The notes beneath the pieces are model-generated. The model did no database searches. It had not been told where the DNA came from and was given only the letters and a program-made list of their open reading frames with translations. Shown in pieces: positions 8,030-17,486 of a DNA stretch of 34,353 bases. The first letter of the stretch is position 1, and the number at the start of each line of letters is the position of its first letter. The DNA is from a bacterium (GTDB taxonomy: Bacteria; Patescibacteriota; Minisyncoccia; Phycocordibacterales; UBA918), in the NCBI GenBank assembly GCA_030430425.1, contig JAUIFS010000005.1, positions 1 through 34,353 on the forward strand, in the 5' to 3' direction. The position numbers and the translations under genes were made by a program.

Positions 8030-9457
8030 ATGTCAGAAAAAGCACCAAAATATTTAACGACCACACTGCCGTACGTAAATGCTGATCCGCACATTGGGTT
8101 TGGTTTAGAGATGGTGCAGGCAGATGCACTTGCACGCTACTGGCGGTTGATGGGACACGAGGTGTTCTTTAGCACCGGTACTGATGAACACGGTCAGAAG
8201 ATTGCACAGAAGGCAGACGAAAAGGGAGAAGATCGACAAAAGTATGTTGACCATTTTGCAGGGGAGTTTAATCGCTTAAAAGAGGCACTTAATCTTTCGT
8301 ATGACAACTTCGTTCGGACTACCGACGTAGATCACAAAAAGGCAGCACAGCATATATGGAAACTGTGCGAAGCAGCAGGAGACATATATAAGAAGAAGTA
8401 CAAAGGGCTCTATTGTGTAGGGTGCGAGTCCTTTAAAGTTGAGTCTGACTTGGTAGACGGAAAGTGTCCTGATCACTTAAAGGAACCAGAAGAAATTGAG
8501 GAAGAAAATTATTTCTTCAAGCTTTCAAACCATCAAAAGTACCTCGAAGACTATCTTTCACAAGAAGGGGTAGTGGAGCCAGAATGGCGTCGAAAAGAAG
8601 CGTTGAACTTCGTGCAAGCTGGTCTTGAAGACTTTTCTATTTCACGAGAGGTGTCACGTATGGACTGGGGTATACCGGTGCCGGGAGACGAAACACAAGT
8701 TATGTACGTGTGGTTTGATGCGCTCACAAACTATATTTCAACACTCGGCTGGCCAGATGACGAAGAGGGGTTATTTCAGAAATTTTGGCAGGAGGGTGTC
8801 ACTACGCAGTTAGCAGGGAAGGACCAGGTGCGCTTCCAGTCGATCATGTGGCAAGCGATGCTGAAGAGTGCGGGAATCAAAGCAACTGACAAAGTGGTCT
8901 ATCATGGCTTCATAAACAGTGGAGGACAGAAGATGAGTAAGTCGCTTGGAAATGTTATCTCGCCGTATGAACTGGTTGCAAAGTATGGAACTGATGCAGC
9001 GCGCTATATTCTCTTGCGGCATGTACATCCGTTTGATGATTCAGACTTGACGTGGGAAAAGATGGATGAGTACTACACTGCAAATCTTGTAAATGGGTTA
9101 GGTAACCTTACTGCACGCATTATGAAAATGTCAGAGACACATCTTGAAGTGGGTACATTTGAACCATTTGAACCCACAACAGTTGATGCGCCGGACATGT
9201 TGCATATGCAAGCAGCAATGGATCATATTTGGTCACTCATCCAGATTGCAGATGAGTTGATTGCAGAGACAGAACCATTCAAGTTAATTAAAACAGAGCC
9301 TGAAGTTGCAAAAGGGATTTTGGTAAATCTCCGTCAGCAACTACTCCATATTGGACGATTGTTGCTACCAGTCATGCCTGAAACAAGTGTTGCTATCCGT
9401 GCTGCAGTTCGTGCAAATAAAAAACCAGAAAATCTCTTTACACGTTTAGAAAACTAG
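8030..9457 (+). CDS. metG: Methionyl-tRNA synthetase, short form
   Basis: Charges initiator and elongator tRNA-Met. The 475-aa protein opens TLPYVNADPHIGFGLEM, with the HIGH motif as HIGF, then STGTDEHGQKIAQKA. A zinc knuckle YCVGC...CPDH is present, and the KMSKS loop is QKMSKSLGNVISPYEL. It ends after the anticodon-binding helical domain and lacks the C-terminal Trbp111-like tRNA-binding domain found in longer homologues. ATG 8030 is used because the sequence upstream contains a promoter and the previous terminator. A 112-aa gene starts one base after the stop, so the two are probably co-transcribed and translationally coupled. Confidence 0.96.
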   Translation: MSEKAPKYLTTTLPYVNADPHIGFGLEMVQADALARYWRLMGHEVFFSTGTDEHGQKIAQKADEKGEDRQKYVDHFAGEFNRLKEALNLSYDNFVRTTDVDHKKAAQHIWKLCEAAGDIYKKKYKGLYCVGCESFKVESDLVDGKCPDHLKEPEEIEEENYFFKLSNHQKYLEDYLSQEGVVEPEWRRKEALNFVQAGLEDFSISREVSRMDWGIPVPGDETQVMYVWFDALTNYISTLGWPDDEEGLFQKFWQEGVTTQLAGKDQVRFQSIMWQAMLKSAGIKATDKVVYHGFINSGGQKMSKSLGNVISPYELVAKYGTDAARYILLRHVHPFDDSDLTWEKMDEYYTANLVNGLGNLTARIMKMSETHLEVGTFEPFEPTTVDAPDMLHMQAAMDHIWSLIQIADELIAETEPFKLIKTEPEVAKGILVNLRQQLLHIGRLLLPVMPETSVAIRAAVRANKKPENLFTRLEN

Positions 9458-9458
9458 T

Positions 9459-9797
9459 ATGAGCATGCAAAGCATTAAAGATATTTCTGAGCGTAATCAT
9501 CGTGTTGAGATGGAAAAGGCGTGGGAGACAAGCAAAACACGCCGTACAATTATTGCACTGATGACCTACATCGTTGCAGCAGTCTTTATGAAGCATATTG
9601 GAGTAGAGGAGTATATGCTTAGCGCGTTAGTGCCAACTGGTGGATACATATTCTCGACACTTTCTCTGCCAGTAGTAAAAACGATGTGGATTCAAAAGAA
9701 GGAGTCTTCTTTTGAATCTGGTTTTAATGAAGTTAAAAAACGCGATATGAGTGATAGCGAATCAGCGTTACGTGGGACACAAAAATACGATTCATAG
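9459..9797 (+). CDS. Small membrane protein, 112 aa, coupled to metG
   Basis: Not recognised. The start codon lies one base after the metG stop, with no ribosome-binding site, so translation by coupling is likely. Residues 1-28 are charged and helical. Two hydrophobic segments follow (TIIALMTYIVAAVFM, about 30-44, and a second about 51-72 containing SALVPTGGYIFSTLSLPVV). A polar tail ends the protein, giving a two-helix hairpin with both ends probably cytoplasmic. No enzymatic motif. Confidence 0.75.
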   Translation: MSMQSIKDISERNHRVEMEKAWETSKTRRTIIALMTYIVAAVFMKHIGVEEYMLSALVPTGGYIFSTLSLPVVKTMWIQKKESSFESGFNEVKKRDMSDSESALRGTQKYDS

Positions 9798-9856
9798 CAT
9801 CCGTTAGTTATCCACACAATCTGCATGAGACTTCTTTAGTAAGAACAAAAAATTAG

Positions 9857-9904
9857 TATACTTATACACAACAGGAGGTAGCCGTTCTTTGCGGCTGCCT
9901 TTTT
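9857..9904 (+). promoter_or_regulatory. -10 box followed by a terminator-like hairpin in the beta-helix gene leader
   Basis: TATACT (9857-9862) is followed by a hairpin, AGGTAGCCG (9876-9884) with CGGCTGCCT (9892-9900, one G-U pair), and a T run. It could be the terminator of the metG unit or an attenuator in the leader of the gene at 9927. A second possible -10 (TATACA, about 9907-9912) lies after the hairpin and would bypass it. The AGGAGG at 9873-9878 is not followed by a start codon. Confidence 0.5.
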
Positions 9905-9926
9905 CATATACATAATCAAAATTATC

Positions 9927-12329
<2,403 letters not shown>

Positions 12330-12342
12330 TATAAGACGATAC

Positions 12343-12371
12343 CAAAAAACACCCCCGTGGGGTGTTTTTTG
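12343..12371 (+). terminator. Terminator after the beta-helix gene
   Basis: 13-bp arms (12343-12355 and 12359-12371) with a CGT loop, GC core CACCCC/GGGGTG, ending in six T. Confidence 0.92.
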
Positions 12372-12410
12372 TTGGGGCGGGTGGTACATATCACATACAA
12401 TAGATTTTTT

Positions 12411-12440
12411 AAAAACCTTTCAATCGATTGAAAGGTTTTT
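12411..12440. repeat. 30-bp palindrome, second copy of the TrpR-like operator core; possible terminator
   Basis: A perfect palindrome whose central 22 bp (half-site ACCTTTCAATC, 12415-12436) is identical to the core of the palindrome at 12857-12888. It overlaps the stop codon of the TrpR-like gene. Flanking A/T runs let it act as a hairpin terminator for that gene on the minus strand. Confidence 0.75.
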
Positions 12441-12843
12441 AATTACTTCCCAAACCATGATATCGATCAAGTCCGTTGTAATGAGGAAGTATGCCTCCAA
12501 GGTGTAATATGTTGTCTATAGTTTCAAGTATCGTAAAGTAGTTTTTCTTGGTTTTTCCAAGTTGACTCAGTATGTAATTATAATCACCTTTCTCAAGTTT
12601 TAACTTGATGTGTCTCGCTGTAGCAGGACTGATTTTTGTAGTGCTTGCAATTGTGTATAAGGACTTTCCTTCAAGGAGGAGTATAATAACCGTCAGTCGC
12701 TTTGCAAGCATGATTTTTTCTTCTGCACCGAGTATTTCAGTCAGAAATAGACTGCTATCAGCTTTATTAAGCGCCTTTCCTAAAGTTTCAAAAAGTGAGT
12801 TGAGTTGTTTTTTGTGTAAGTGATTTTTATTAAGATGAACCAT
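12439..12843 (-). CDS. TrpR/YerC-family DNA-binding repressor
   Basis: A 134-aa protein from ATG 12843. The central region (residues about 35-90) follows the TrpR/YerC/YecD pattern: FLTEILGAEEKIMLAKRL, ILLLEGKSLYTIASTTKIS, then a helix-turn-helix with ISPATARHIKLKLEKG. Family members bind palindromic operators as dimers. Identical 22-bp palindromes lie 14 bp upstream of the start and across the stop, which suggests self-binding. Upstream in-frame extension is possible (to 12921) but would run through the operator, so the shorter start is preferred. It has no SD. It is divergent from tatD and shares the intergenic palindrome with it. The ligand is unknown; nothing nearby is tryptophan-related. 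Confidence 0.82.
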   Translation of the reverse strand: MVHLNKNHLHKKQLNSLFETLGKALNKADSSLFLTEILGAEEKIMLAKRLTVIILLLEGKSLYTIASTTKISPATARHIKLKLEKGDYNYILSQLGKTKKNYFTILETIDNILHLGGILPHYNGLDRYHGLGSN

Positions 12844-12856
12844 GTATATAGGGTAG

Positions 12857-12888
12857 CACATACCTTTCAATCGATTGAAAGGTATGTG
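12857..12888. promoter_or_regulatory. 32-bp palindromic operator between the TrpR-like gene and tatD
   Basis: A perfect palindrome (left arm CACATACCTTTCAATC, 12857-12872) placed between two divergent genes. It is 14 bp from the repressor ATG and overlaps the -35 region of a TGATAGTAT extended -10 (12891-12899) reading toward tatD. Binding there would occlude both promoters. The duplicate core at the other end of the repressor gene supports a specific binding site. Confidence 0.7.
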
Positions 12889-12922
12889 TGTGATAGTATG
12901 GGTGGAAAACGTTACATACAAT

Positions 12923-13786
12923 ATGAATTATAAATATATTGACACTCATGCACACTTAAACCTTTCAGCATTTGACGATGATGTTGATGCTGTTGCAGCT
13001 GCATGTGCAGCGGAAAGAGTTGCGATAATCAACATTGGCACAAAGAAGACTACAAGCAAGAAAGCAGTCGATCTTGCACAAGCGCCTGAGCACATGTTTG
13101 CAATGGTTGGTCTGCACCCGATCCAAACAACACCTGAGTATCACAGTGAAGAAGAGGTTGGTGGCACTGCGTTTACCTCAAAAGGAGAGGAGTTCGATGT
13201 TGATTACTATCGTGACTTGGCAAAGAGTAAAAAGGTAGTCGGAGTTGGTGAGTGTGGTTTTGATTACTGGCACAATGGACCAGAAACATATGAAGCTCAA
13301 GAAAAAGCATTTCTACAACAGATAGCATTTGCAAACGAAATGGATTTGCCGCTGATGATTCATACTCGTAATCCAAAGCCAGGAGAGGAAAGTCCTACAG
13401 GTCGAAGTGTGTACGCTGACGTGCATGAGATTCTCAAGCACAATGCAAAGGTACCGTTTAACGTACACTTCTTTGCAGGGACACTAGCAGAGTCGCAGAA
13501 GTTTTTTGCTATTGGCGGAACTATTTCTTTTACCGGGGTAATTACATTTGCAAAAGATTATGAGGAAGTGGTTCGTAATACACCGCTTGAGTTGCTACAC
13601 GCTGAGACTGATTGCCCGTATGTTGCACCAGTGCCACACCGAGGGAAGCGGTGTGAGCCAAGTATGGTTATTGAAGTCTATAAAAAAATAGCAGAGATAA
13701 AAAAACTCGATGAAGAAGTCGTGCGTTTACAGCTGATTGAGAATGCACAGAAGCTTTACAAGCTTCCGCACGAGGATAGATCCTAG
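12923..13786 (+). CDS. tatD: TatD-family metal-dependent hydrolase
   Basis: TatD proteins are TIM-barrel metal-dependent nucleases (3'-5' DNase activity in characterised members) acting in the cytoplasm. The 287-aa protein shows the metal-binding opening IDTHAHLN (His at residues 9 and 11), GVGECGFDYW with the bridging Glu, MIHTRNP, NVHFFAGT and the C-terminal ETDCPYVAP, PHRGKRCEP block. ATG 12923 gives a family-like N-terminus; the longer frame from 12875 would start inside the operator. It is divergent from the TrpR-like repressor gene. A bidirectional terminator separates it from the convergent HNH gene. Confidence 0.93.
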   Translation: MNYKYIDTHAHLNLSAFDDDVDAVAAACAAERVAIINIGTKKTTSKKAVDLAQAPEHMFAMVGLHPIQTTPEYHSEEEVGGTAFTSKGEEFDVDYYRDLAKSKKVVGVGECGFDYWHNGPETYEAQEKAFLQQIAFANEMDLPLMIHTRNPKPGEESPTGRSVYADVHEILKHNAKVPFNVHFFAGTLAESQKFFAIGGTISFTGVITFAKDYEEVVRNTPLELLHAETDCPYVAPVPHRGKRCEPSMVIEVYKKIAEIKKLDEEVVRLQLIENAQKLYKLPHEDRS

Positions 13787-13818
13787 AGATTTTTTGGGAG
13801 TGATACTCAGTATAAAAG

Positions 13819-13849
13819 ATAAAGCCTGACAGGACCTGTCAGGCTTTAT
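13819..13849. terminator. Bidirectional terminator between tatD and the HNH gene
   Basis: 14-bp arms (13819-13832 and 13836-13849) with a GAC loop and A/T-rich ends on both sides. The right arm overlaps the minus-strand stop codon at 13846-13848. Confidence 0.9.
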
Positions 13850-14232
13850 TGTGCATAGTATTTAACACGCCTCATCTTACGCCTTAAGGCACGCAAGTAT
13901 TTTCCTCGCTGCTTCACACCATGTTTTTTCTGCTTCTTTTCTAGAACTTCTGCTAATTCGTTTAATTTTACGAGCATCTGTGGGGCAGAGTATCTGATTT
14001 TCTGCACTTTATTGTAAAAACTTAGTGCATCTTGGGAACCTCTATATGAATTGCAGTGTAGACATGCTGCCAGAAGGTTGTGCTCATTGTTAGAGCCACC
14101 TTTTATTTTCGGAATGTAGTGGTCTCGTGTAGCAGTTATGTAACATATGGTTTGAGTATCTAAGGTCATAACAATACCACAATACGCACAGCGATGGTTC
14201 TGTCTTTCGGAAAGAATTTCAATAGATATCAT
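13846..14232 (-). CDS. HNH endonuclease
   Basis: A 128-aa protein with an HNH nuclease core of the zinc-ribbon type: CAYC at residues 15-18, RDHYIPKIKGG with the catalytic His at 38, the central Asn in EHNLLAAC and the second Cys pair CLHC (57-60). The C-terminal tail is basic, suiting nucleic-acid binding. A good Shine-Dalgarno, AAGGAG, sits 6 bases before ATG 14232. The next gene on the same strand is a related but frameshifted HNH. No phage, intron or restriction partner is visible, so the biological role is open. Confidence 0.88.
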   Translation of the reverse strand: MISIEILSERQNHRCAYCGIVMTLDTQTICYITATRDHYIPKIKGGSNNEHNLLAACLHCNSYRGSQDALSFYNKVQKIRYSAPQMLVKLNELAEVLEKKQKKHGVKQRGKYLRALRRKMRRVKYYAQ

Positions 14233-14278
14233 CAGGTACTCCTTTCTGTTTGTAATGTAGCAAAAAAATAAGCTAAAG

Positions 14279-14309
14279 AAAACACCTGACGAAATTCGTC
14301 AGGTGTTTT
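14279..14309 (-). terminator. Terminator of the frameshifted HNH gene
   Basis: 13-bp arms (14279-14291 and 14297-14309) around a 5-nt loop. On the minus strand it directly follows the stop of the second HNH reading frame and precedes the promoter region of the first HNH gene. Confidence 0.85.
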
Positions 14310-14745
14310 TAGACGATTACTAAACGTTGACGTTCACGAAAGGTGAACTCAAAATGGCGGTATGCAAAAGCAATGTATCGTTTTGCCTTACCACGCAGTT
14401 GACGTTCATGCACCTGTAAACAGTGTAGTTTCAGATCGTAGAGTTCATCTCTACTAATGGTGTGCCAACGTATCCAAAGATAGGGATTTTTCTTAAACCA
14501 TTTTTGCATGAGGTTGTAAAACGCCTCAGCTTCCATGTCGCCACGGAGATTGTTGCATTGTAAACATGCAGCTACCATGTTTTCAGGAGTAGTCGGCCCC
14601 CCCAAGAACGTGCAATGTAATGGTCTTTAGTAATGGCGTCTCGCGGTGTCGGAACACCATCTATATGTTCATGTTTGAACATGGGGTGATCACAGTAATA
14701 ACATCGAAACTCTTGCGCTGCTGCGATCCGATGAATGTACGTCAT
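14309..14745 (-). pseudogene. HNH endonuclease split by a frameshift in a G7 run
   Basis: From ATG 14745 the first frame reads 48 residues of an HNH protein, including RCYYC and TKDHYIARSW, then meets seven G in the coding strand (14597-14603). The rest of the domain (GGPTTPENMVAACLQCNNLRG and onward) lies in the -1 frame to the stop at 14309. Joined by a -1 shift the product is about 145 aa and aligns along the intact HNH gene downstream (KGGSNNEHNLLAACLHCNSYRG region). One missing G, a programmed -1 slip on G GGG GGC, or an assembly error in the homopolymer would all explain it. The rest of both frames is uninterrupted. Confidence 0.8.
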
Positions 14746-14825
14746 TTCTCCATCCTCGCTCTTTCAAAGGTCTCTCTCTTCATAATAGTACATAATGACG
14801 TAGCGTATTCAGAGAGGTGGGGAAG

Positions 14826-14852
14826 AAAAACCGACACAAGGTGTCGGTTTTT
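14826..14852. terminator. Terminator of the VanY-type gene
   Basis: 12-bp arms AAAAACCGACAC and GTGTCGGTTTTT with an AAG loop. It follows the minus-strand stop of the peptidase at 14854 and separates it from the HNH gene. Confidence 0.88.
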
Positions 14853-14853
14853 A

Positions 14854-15774
14854 TTAATCAAAAATTTTAATGAGATACTCGTCGATTTCTCGCTGATCCA
14901 TATCGTAGAAATGAATATTTTCGTCGTAGAGGTGTTCTGCAAGATCTTCACCAACAAAACGCCAATGCCAGGGCTCGAAGATGTAGAAATTGTTTCCTTC
15001 AGGGTAAGAAAGGGTAAAGCCGTGTTTGTGTGCATTTTTTAATAACCATGCATACGCTTCGGTGTCTGCAAAACTGGTGTAGGTCCCCCCTGTTGCGGGG
15101 TCGGTGAGATCTACTGTGGTACCAAGCTGGTGTTCAGAGTATCCTTGGTCTGCTGAGAAGGTGTTTGCACCTTCGCCATACACTTGCGTAAATTGACCTT
15201 TCAGAGCATTCTGATAATCAAACGAGCGGTATGCAGAGATGACTTTTAGGTCAATATCGTCACGGGCTGCATCTTCAATCATATCTTCAAGAAAAGGAAG
15301 AGCATCACCATGAAAAAATTGGGCATTTTTTCCTGGGAGTATGTATTCTTCATCAATCTCTTCAATGTCTGAAGGTATATAATTTTCATTTAGAAAGTAT
15401 ACTTTTGAATATTTCTGCAAAAGCTCTTTGTCTGTTTTGGAAAGTTTATCAAGATCACCGACGGTCCCTGCAATTTTTCTAATCTGGTCTTCAAAGTCCT
15501 CATTTTTGTTCTTTTCTTTACGGTAGTCATCTTCAAGGTCTTCAAGATCGTCACGTATGTCATCGAGCGTATCTTCAAGTTGCGTTATGGTTTTATGTGC
15601 TTCAGCAAGTTTCTGGTCTTTGTCGGTTACCGTACGTTTTGTTTCGTCGCTAAAAGTAGCAAGTTCCTTTTTGAGTGTGAGTGTTTGATAGCCGAAGTAT
15701 CCAGTAGCGGCAAGCATACATACTAAAAGGAGAGAGAGGACGATATCTGATCGATCGATGTGCTTGATATTCAT
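14854..15774 (-). CDS. D-alanyl-D-alanine carboxypeptidase, VanY type, membrane-anchored
   Basis: Trims D-Ala from peptidoglycan stem peptides outside the cell. The 306-aa protein has an N-terminal membrane anchor (about 11-27, IVLSLLLVCMLAATGYFGY), then a charged coiled coil (about 35-115, rich in D, E and K) and a VanY/LAS metallopeptidase domain (about 135-300). Zinc and catalytic motifs are visible: SAYRSFDYQ, SEHQLGTTVD (H215, D222) and EPWHWRF (E267, H270). ATG 15774 gives a proper signal anchor; longer in-frame starts add no sensible sequence. The coiled coil may hold the enzyme at a distance from the membrane or mediate oligomerisation. It implies a peptidoglycan wall with D-Ala termini. 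Confidence 0.92.
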   Translation of the reverse strand: MNIKHIDRSDIVLSLLLVCMLAATGYFGYQTLTLKKELATFSDETKRTVTDKDQKLAEAHKTITQLEDTLDDIRDDLEDLEDDYRKEKNKNEDFEDQIRKIAGTVGDLDKLSKTDKELLQKYSKVYFLNENYIPSDIEEIDEEYILPGKNAQFFHGDALPFLEDMIEDAARDDIDLKVISAYRSFDYQNALKGQFTQVYGEGANTFSADQGYSEHQLGTTVDLTDPATGGTYTSFADTEAYAWLLKNAHKHGFTLSYPEGNNFYIFEPWHWRFVGEDLAEHLYDENIHFYDMDQREIDEYLIKIFD

Positions 15775-16135
15775 GTAGGGCAATTTTAACACAATTTCGG
15801 TGTTCTTTATTAAATAAAGATAAAATGCACGTATGACCTGTGGATCTACGTGCATTTTTAGACCGCTGTGCATGCCTGAGGACAGCAAAGTCGGTTGATC
15901 GTGTGTGTGAGACGTGCAATAAAGCCAGCATAATACCTCCTATCTAGCCACCTGCACTTTCTGTGTCTCGGTGATGCGCTCATAACAACACATCGTACTT
16001 ATTATGACGTATGAAAGTGGACTTTCTTTCACCATTTGATTGTAGTTTGGCTATATTGCTTCGTACCGTATTCTGTGGTACTTTTGGACACGTTATAAAT
16101 TAATTAAATGGATGTGTACAGACAATATGAAAGGC
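15775..16135. other. Intergenic region with nested stems; possible minus-strand structured RNA
   Basis: No convincing gene. It contains a 12-bp hairpin with A/T-rich flanks (15822-15833 and 15847-15858) and a nested structure in which GAGAC (15909-15913) pairs with GTCTC (15965-15969) and GTGCA (15914-15918) with TGCAC (15953-15957), leaving a 7-nt bulge. Read on the minus strand this is a structured stretch followed by a terminator-like hairpin, as expected of a small RNA or a vanY leader. I could not match it to 6S, SRP, tmRNA or RNase P RNA. A weak promoter for rpsF (TTCTGT, 17 bp, TATAAA at 16094-16099) lies at its right end. Confidence 0.35.
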
Positions 16136-16211
16136 GTCCAGCGATTTGCCCAAGGGCAGAACAAATCGGGACATAAATTCAATATGGTCATTACATTCCT
16201 TATTTCATTTA
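16136..16211 (+). promoter_or_regulatory. AG-bulge hairpin leader of rpsF
   Basis: GUCC (16136-16139) pairs with GGAC (16169-16172). A two-base AG bulge follows on the 5' side, then CGAUUUG pairs with CAAAUCG (ending at 16168). A conserved single-stranded tract of 39 nt runs to the ATG. The same architecture and downstream tract precede efp and ftsK in this window. Probably a cis-acting mRNA element. Confidence 0.7.
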
Positions 16212-16778
16212 ATGTCAAAAGAAACAATGCCAGCAGCTGAGGCAGCAGAACGTAATAGTTACGAGCTTGCCTTCCACGTACTTCCAACAGTTGCTGAAGG
16301 GGAAGTGTCAGGTGTATTTGAATCAATCAAATCACTCATTACTACAAACGGTGGGGAACTCTTTGATGAGGAAGCACCAGAACGGTTCGATCTTGCATAC
16401 GAAGTGGTAAAACACATCGAAGGAAAGAATCGAAAGTTCACAAGCGCATACTTTGGATGGGTACGATTCCGATCAGAAGGTGCAGCACTTGCAGCGATCA
16501 CAGAAGAGCTCGATGCAGATACAAATATCTTGCGTCATCTTCTCATTAAGCTGACAAAGGTTGAGGAAGCAAATCCATTCCGATTCCATGAAGCACTCGC
16601 AGCAGAGAAAACAGTCACCACAGTTGAAGAATCAAAGGTGGTCCCTGATGTAACTACTGTAGAGAAGGCTACAGAAGCTACTGAAGAGAACGTTGAAGAA
16701 ACTGAAGCAGAAGAAGCTGGAACCGCTGATGATGCTGAGATTGAAGAAGCGCTGTCAACTGAAGAGAAGACGGATTAG
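16212..16778 (+). CDS. rpsF: 30S ribosomal protein S6, extended C-terminus
   Basis: S6 binds S18 and 16S rRNA in the platform of the small subunit. Residues about 15-125 carry the S6 fold: YELAFHVLPTV, GGELFDEEAPERFDLAYEV, GKNRKFTSAYFGWVRF and DADTNILRHLLIKLTK. At 188 aa it is longer than usual because of an acidic, low-complexity tail of about 60 residues rich in E, T and A. ATG 16212 is fixed by the conserved leader tract, which ends in the same ATTTAATG as the efp leader. ssb and rpsR follow in the common bacterial order, but each has its own leader here. Confidence 0.93.
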   Translation: MSKETMPAAEAAERNSYELAFHVLPTVAEGEVSGVFESIKSLITTNGGELFDEEAPERFDLAYEVVKHIEGKNRKFTSAYFGWVRFRSEGAALAAITEELDADTNILRHLLIKLTKVEEANPFRFHEALAAEKTVTTVEESKVVPDVTTVEKATEATEENVEETEAEEAGTADDAEIEEALSTEEKTD

Positions 16779-16799
16779 TTTCAGTAGTTGCAATACGTG

Positions 16800-16805
16800 T
16801 ATACT
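16800..16805 (+). promoter_or_regulatory. -10 box of ssb
   Basis: TATACT, preceded by TG, overlaps the first heptad of the ssb leader. Initiation near 16812 would produce a leader made almost wholly of heptads. The -35 is weak, so read-through from rpsF is also possible. Confidence 0.45.
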
Positions 16806-16838
16806 AATCACCAACAACTAAAAACTAAGAACTAAATT
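16804..16838 (+). repeat. Five CTAANNN heptads directly before the ssb start codon
   Basis: Five consecutive 7-nt units (starting at 16804, 16811, 16818, 16825 and 16832) each begin CTAA, except the second, which begins CCAA. The ATG at 16839 falls in phase directly after the fifth unit. There is no Shine-Dalgarno sequence. The same arrangement is seen before rpsR and rplJ. Confidence 0.75.
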
Positions 16839-17285
16839 ATGTACTTAAACAAAGCAATGGTCTATGGTAATCTCACACGAGATCCTGAAATGAAAGCACT
16901 GCCAAGTGGTATGAATGTAACGTCATTCTCACTTGCAACAAATCGACGATATAAAGATCGCGATGGCAACTATCAGGACGCTGTGGATTATCACAACATC
17001 GTAGTGTTTGGCCGACAGGCAGAAACAGTTAATCAATACCTTAAGAAAGGGTCAGGAGCATTTGTTGAAGGACGAATGCAGACGCGCTCTTGGGAGAAAG
17101 ATGGACAAAAGCACTACCGAACAGAAATCGTTGCCGATCGGGTACAGTTTGGTCCACGCTCTGGGGGAGACGGGGGAGGTGCAGCAGCACCTGCAGCAAC
17201 AGCTGCGACGGGAGATACTCCCGCAGCACCTGCGGCTCCGGATTATCCTGAAGAAGACATCAACCCAGAAGACATCCCATTTTAA
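16839..17285 (+). CDS. ssb: Single-stranded DNA-binding protein
   Basis: Coats single-stranded DNA in replication and repair and recruits partners through its tail. The 148-aa protein has the OB fold (KAMVYGNLTRDPEMKALPSG, then FSLATNRRYKD, YHNIVVFGRQAETVNQYLKKG, FVEGRMQTRSWE), a disordered Gly/Ala/Pro linker and the acidic tip ending DIPF that binds partner proteins. It lies between rpsF and rpsR as in many bacteria. Its stop codon falls inside the terminal repeat of a palindromic element. Confidence 0.97.
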   Translation: MYLNKAMVYGNLTRDPEMKALPSGMNVTSFSLATNRRYKDRDGNYQDAVDYHNIVVFGRQAETVNQYLKKGSGAFVEGRMQTRSWEKDGQKHYRTEIVADRVQFGPRSGGDGGGAAAPAATAATGDTPAAPAAPDYPEEDINPEDIPF

Positions 17286-17408
17286 GACGACAGATTTGCC
17301 ACAATCTGCTGCGTTGCACTGCAGTAAATTTTTCATCACCGTACCATTGTACGGCTCAGAAAAATTTCTTGGTGCGCCTTGCATCTTGGGCAACCTGACG
17401 CCTTAAAA
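17280..17408. mobile_element. MITE-like imperfect palindrome between ssb and rpsR
   Basis: A 129-bp element whose halves are imperfect inverted copies. The ends read TTTTAAG-CG-CAG at both termini, with TTAA at each edge. Closer to the centre, GCC and then AAATTTTTC/GAAAAATTT (17326-17334 and 17359-17367) and CCGTAC-CATT-GTACGG (17339-17354) pair perfectly. It has no coding capacity. The shape is that of a non-autonomous palindromic element; a hairpin attenuator between ssb and rpsR is the alternative. Confidence 0.55.
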
Positions 17409-17445
17409 TATGTTAGAAAATTTGAATTGAAATCATTATCAGCAG

Positions 17446-17486
17446 CTCTGGTCTAAGGACTACGAGCTCATAGCTAAAGACTAACC
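17446..17486 (+). repeat. CTAANNN-type heptads before the rpsR start codon
   Basis: Units in 7-nt phase begin at 17446, 17453, 17460, 17467, 17474 and 17481. The best matches to CTAANNN are 17453, 17474 and 17481; the others are degenerate. The last unit has six bases before ATG 17487. No Shine-Dalgarno sequence. Confidence 0.65.

Noticed and set aside
14620-15042. Plus-strand 140-codon frame opposite the HNH and VanY genes
   Set aside because: It is antisense to the HNH gene and to the C-terminus of the VanY-type peptidase and crosses the terminator between them.
15650-15931. A 93-codon minus-strand frame whose ATG at 15931 follows AGGAGG
   Set aside because: It overlaps the start of the VanY-type gene in another frame, and its sequence shows no domain or hydrophobic pattern. 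The AGGAGG lies inside a nested stem structure.
16136-16211. S6-S18 binding leader as explanation of the rpsF hairpin
   Set aside because: The same hairpin and tract occur upstream of efp and ftsK, which S6-S18 would not be expected to regulate; the characteristic CCG bulge arrangement was not evident.
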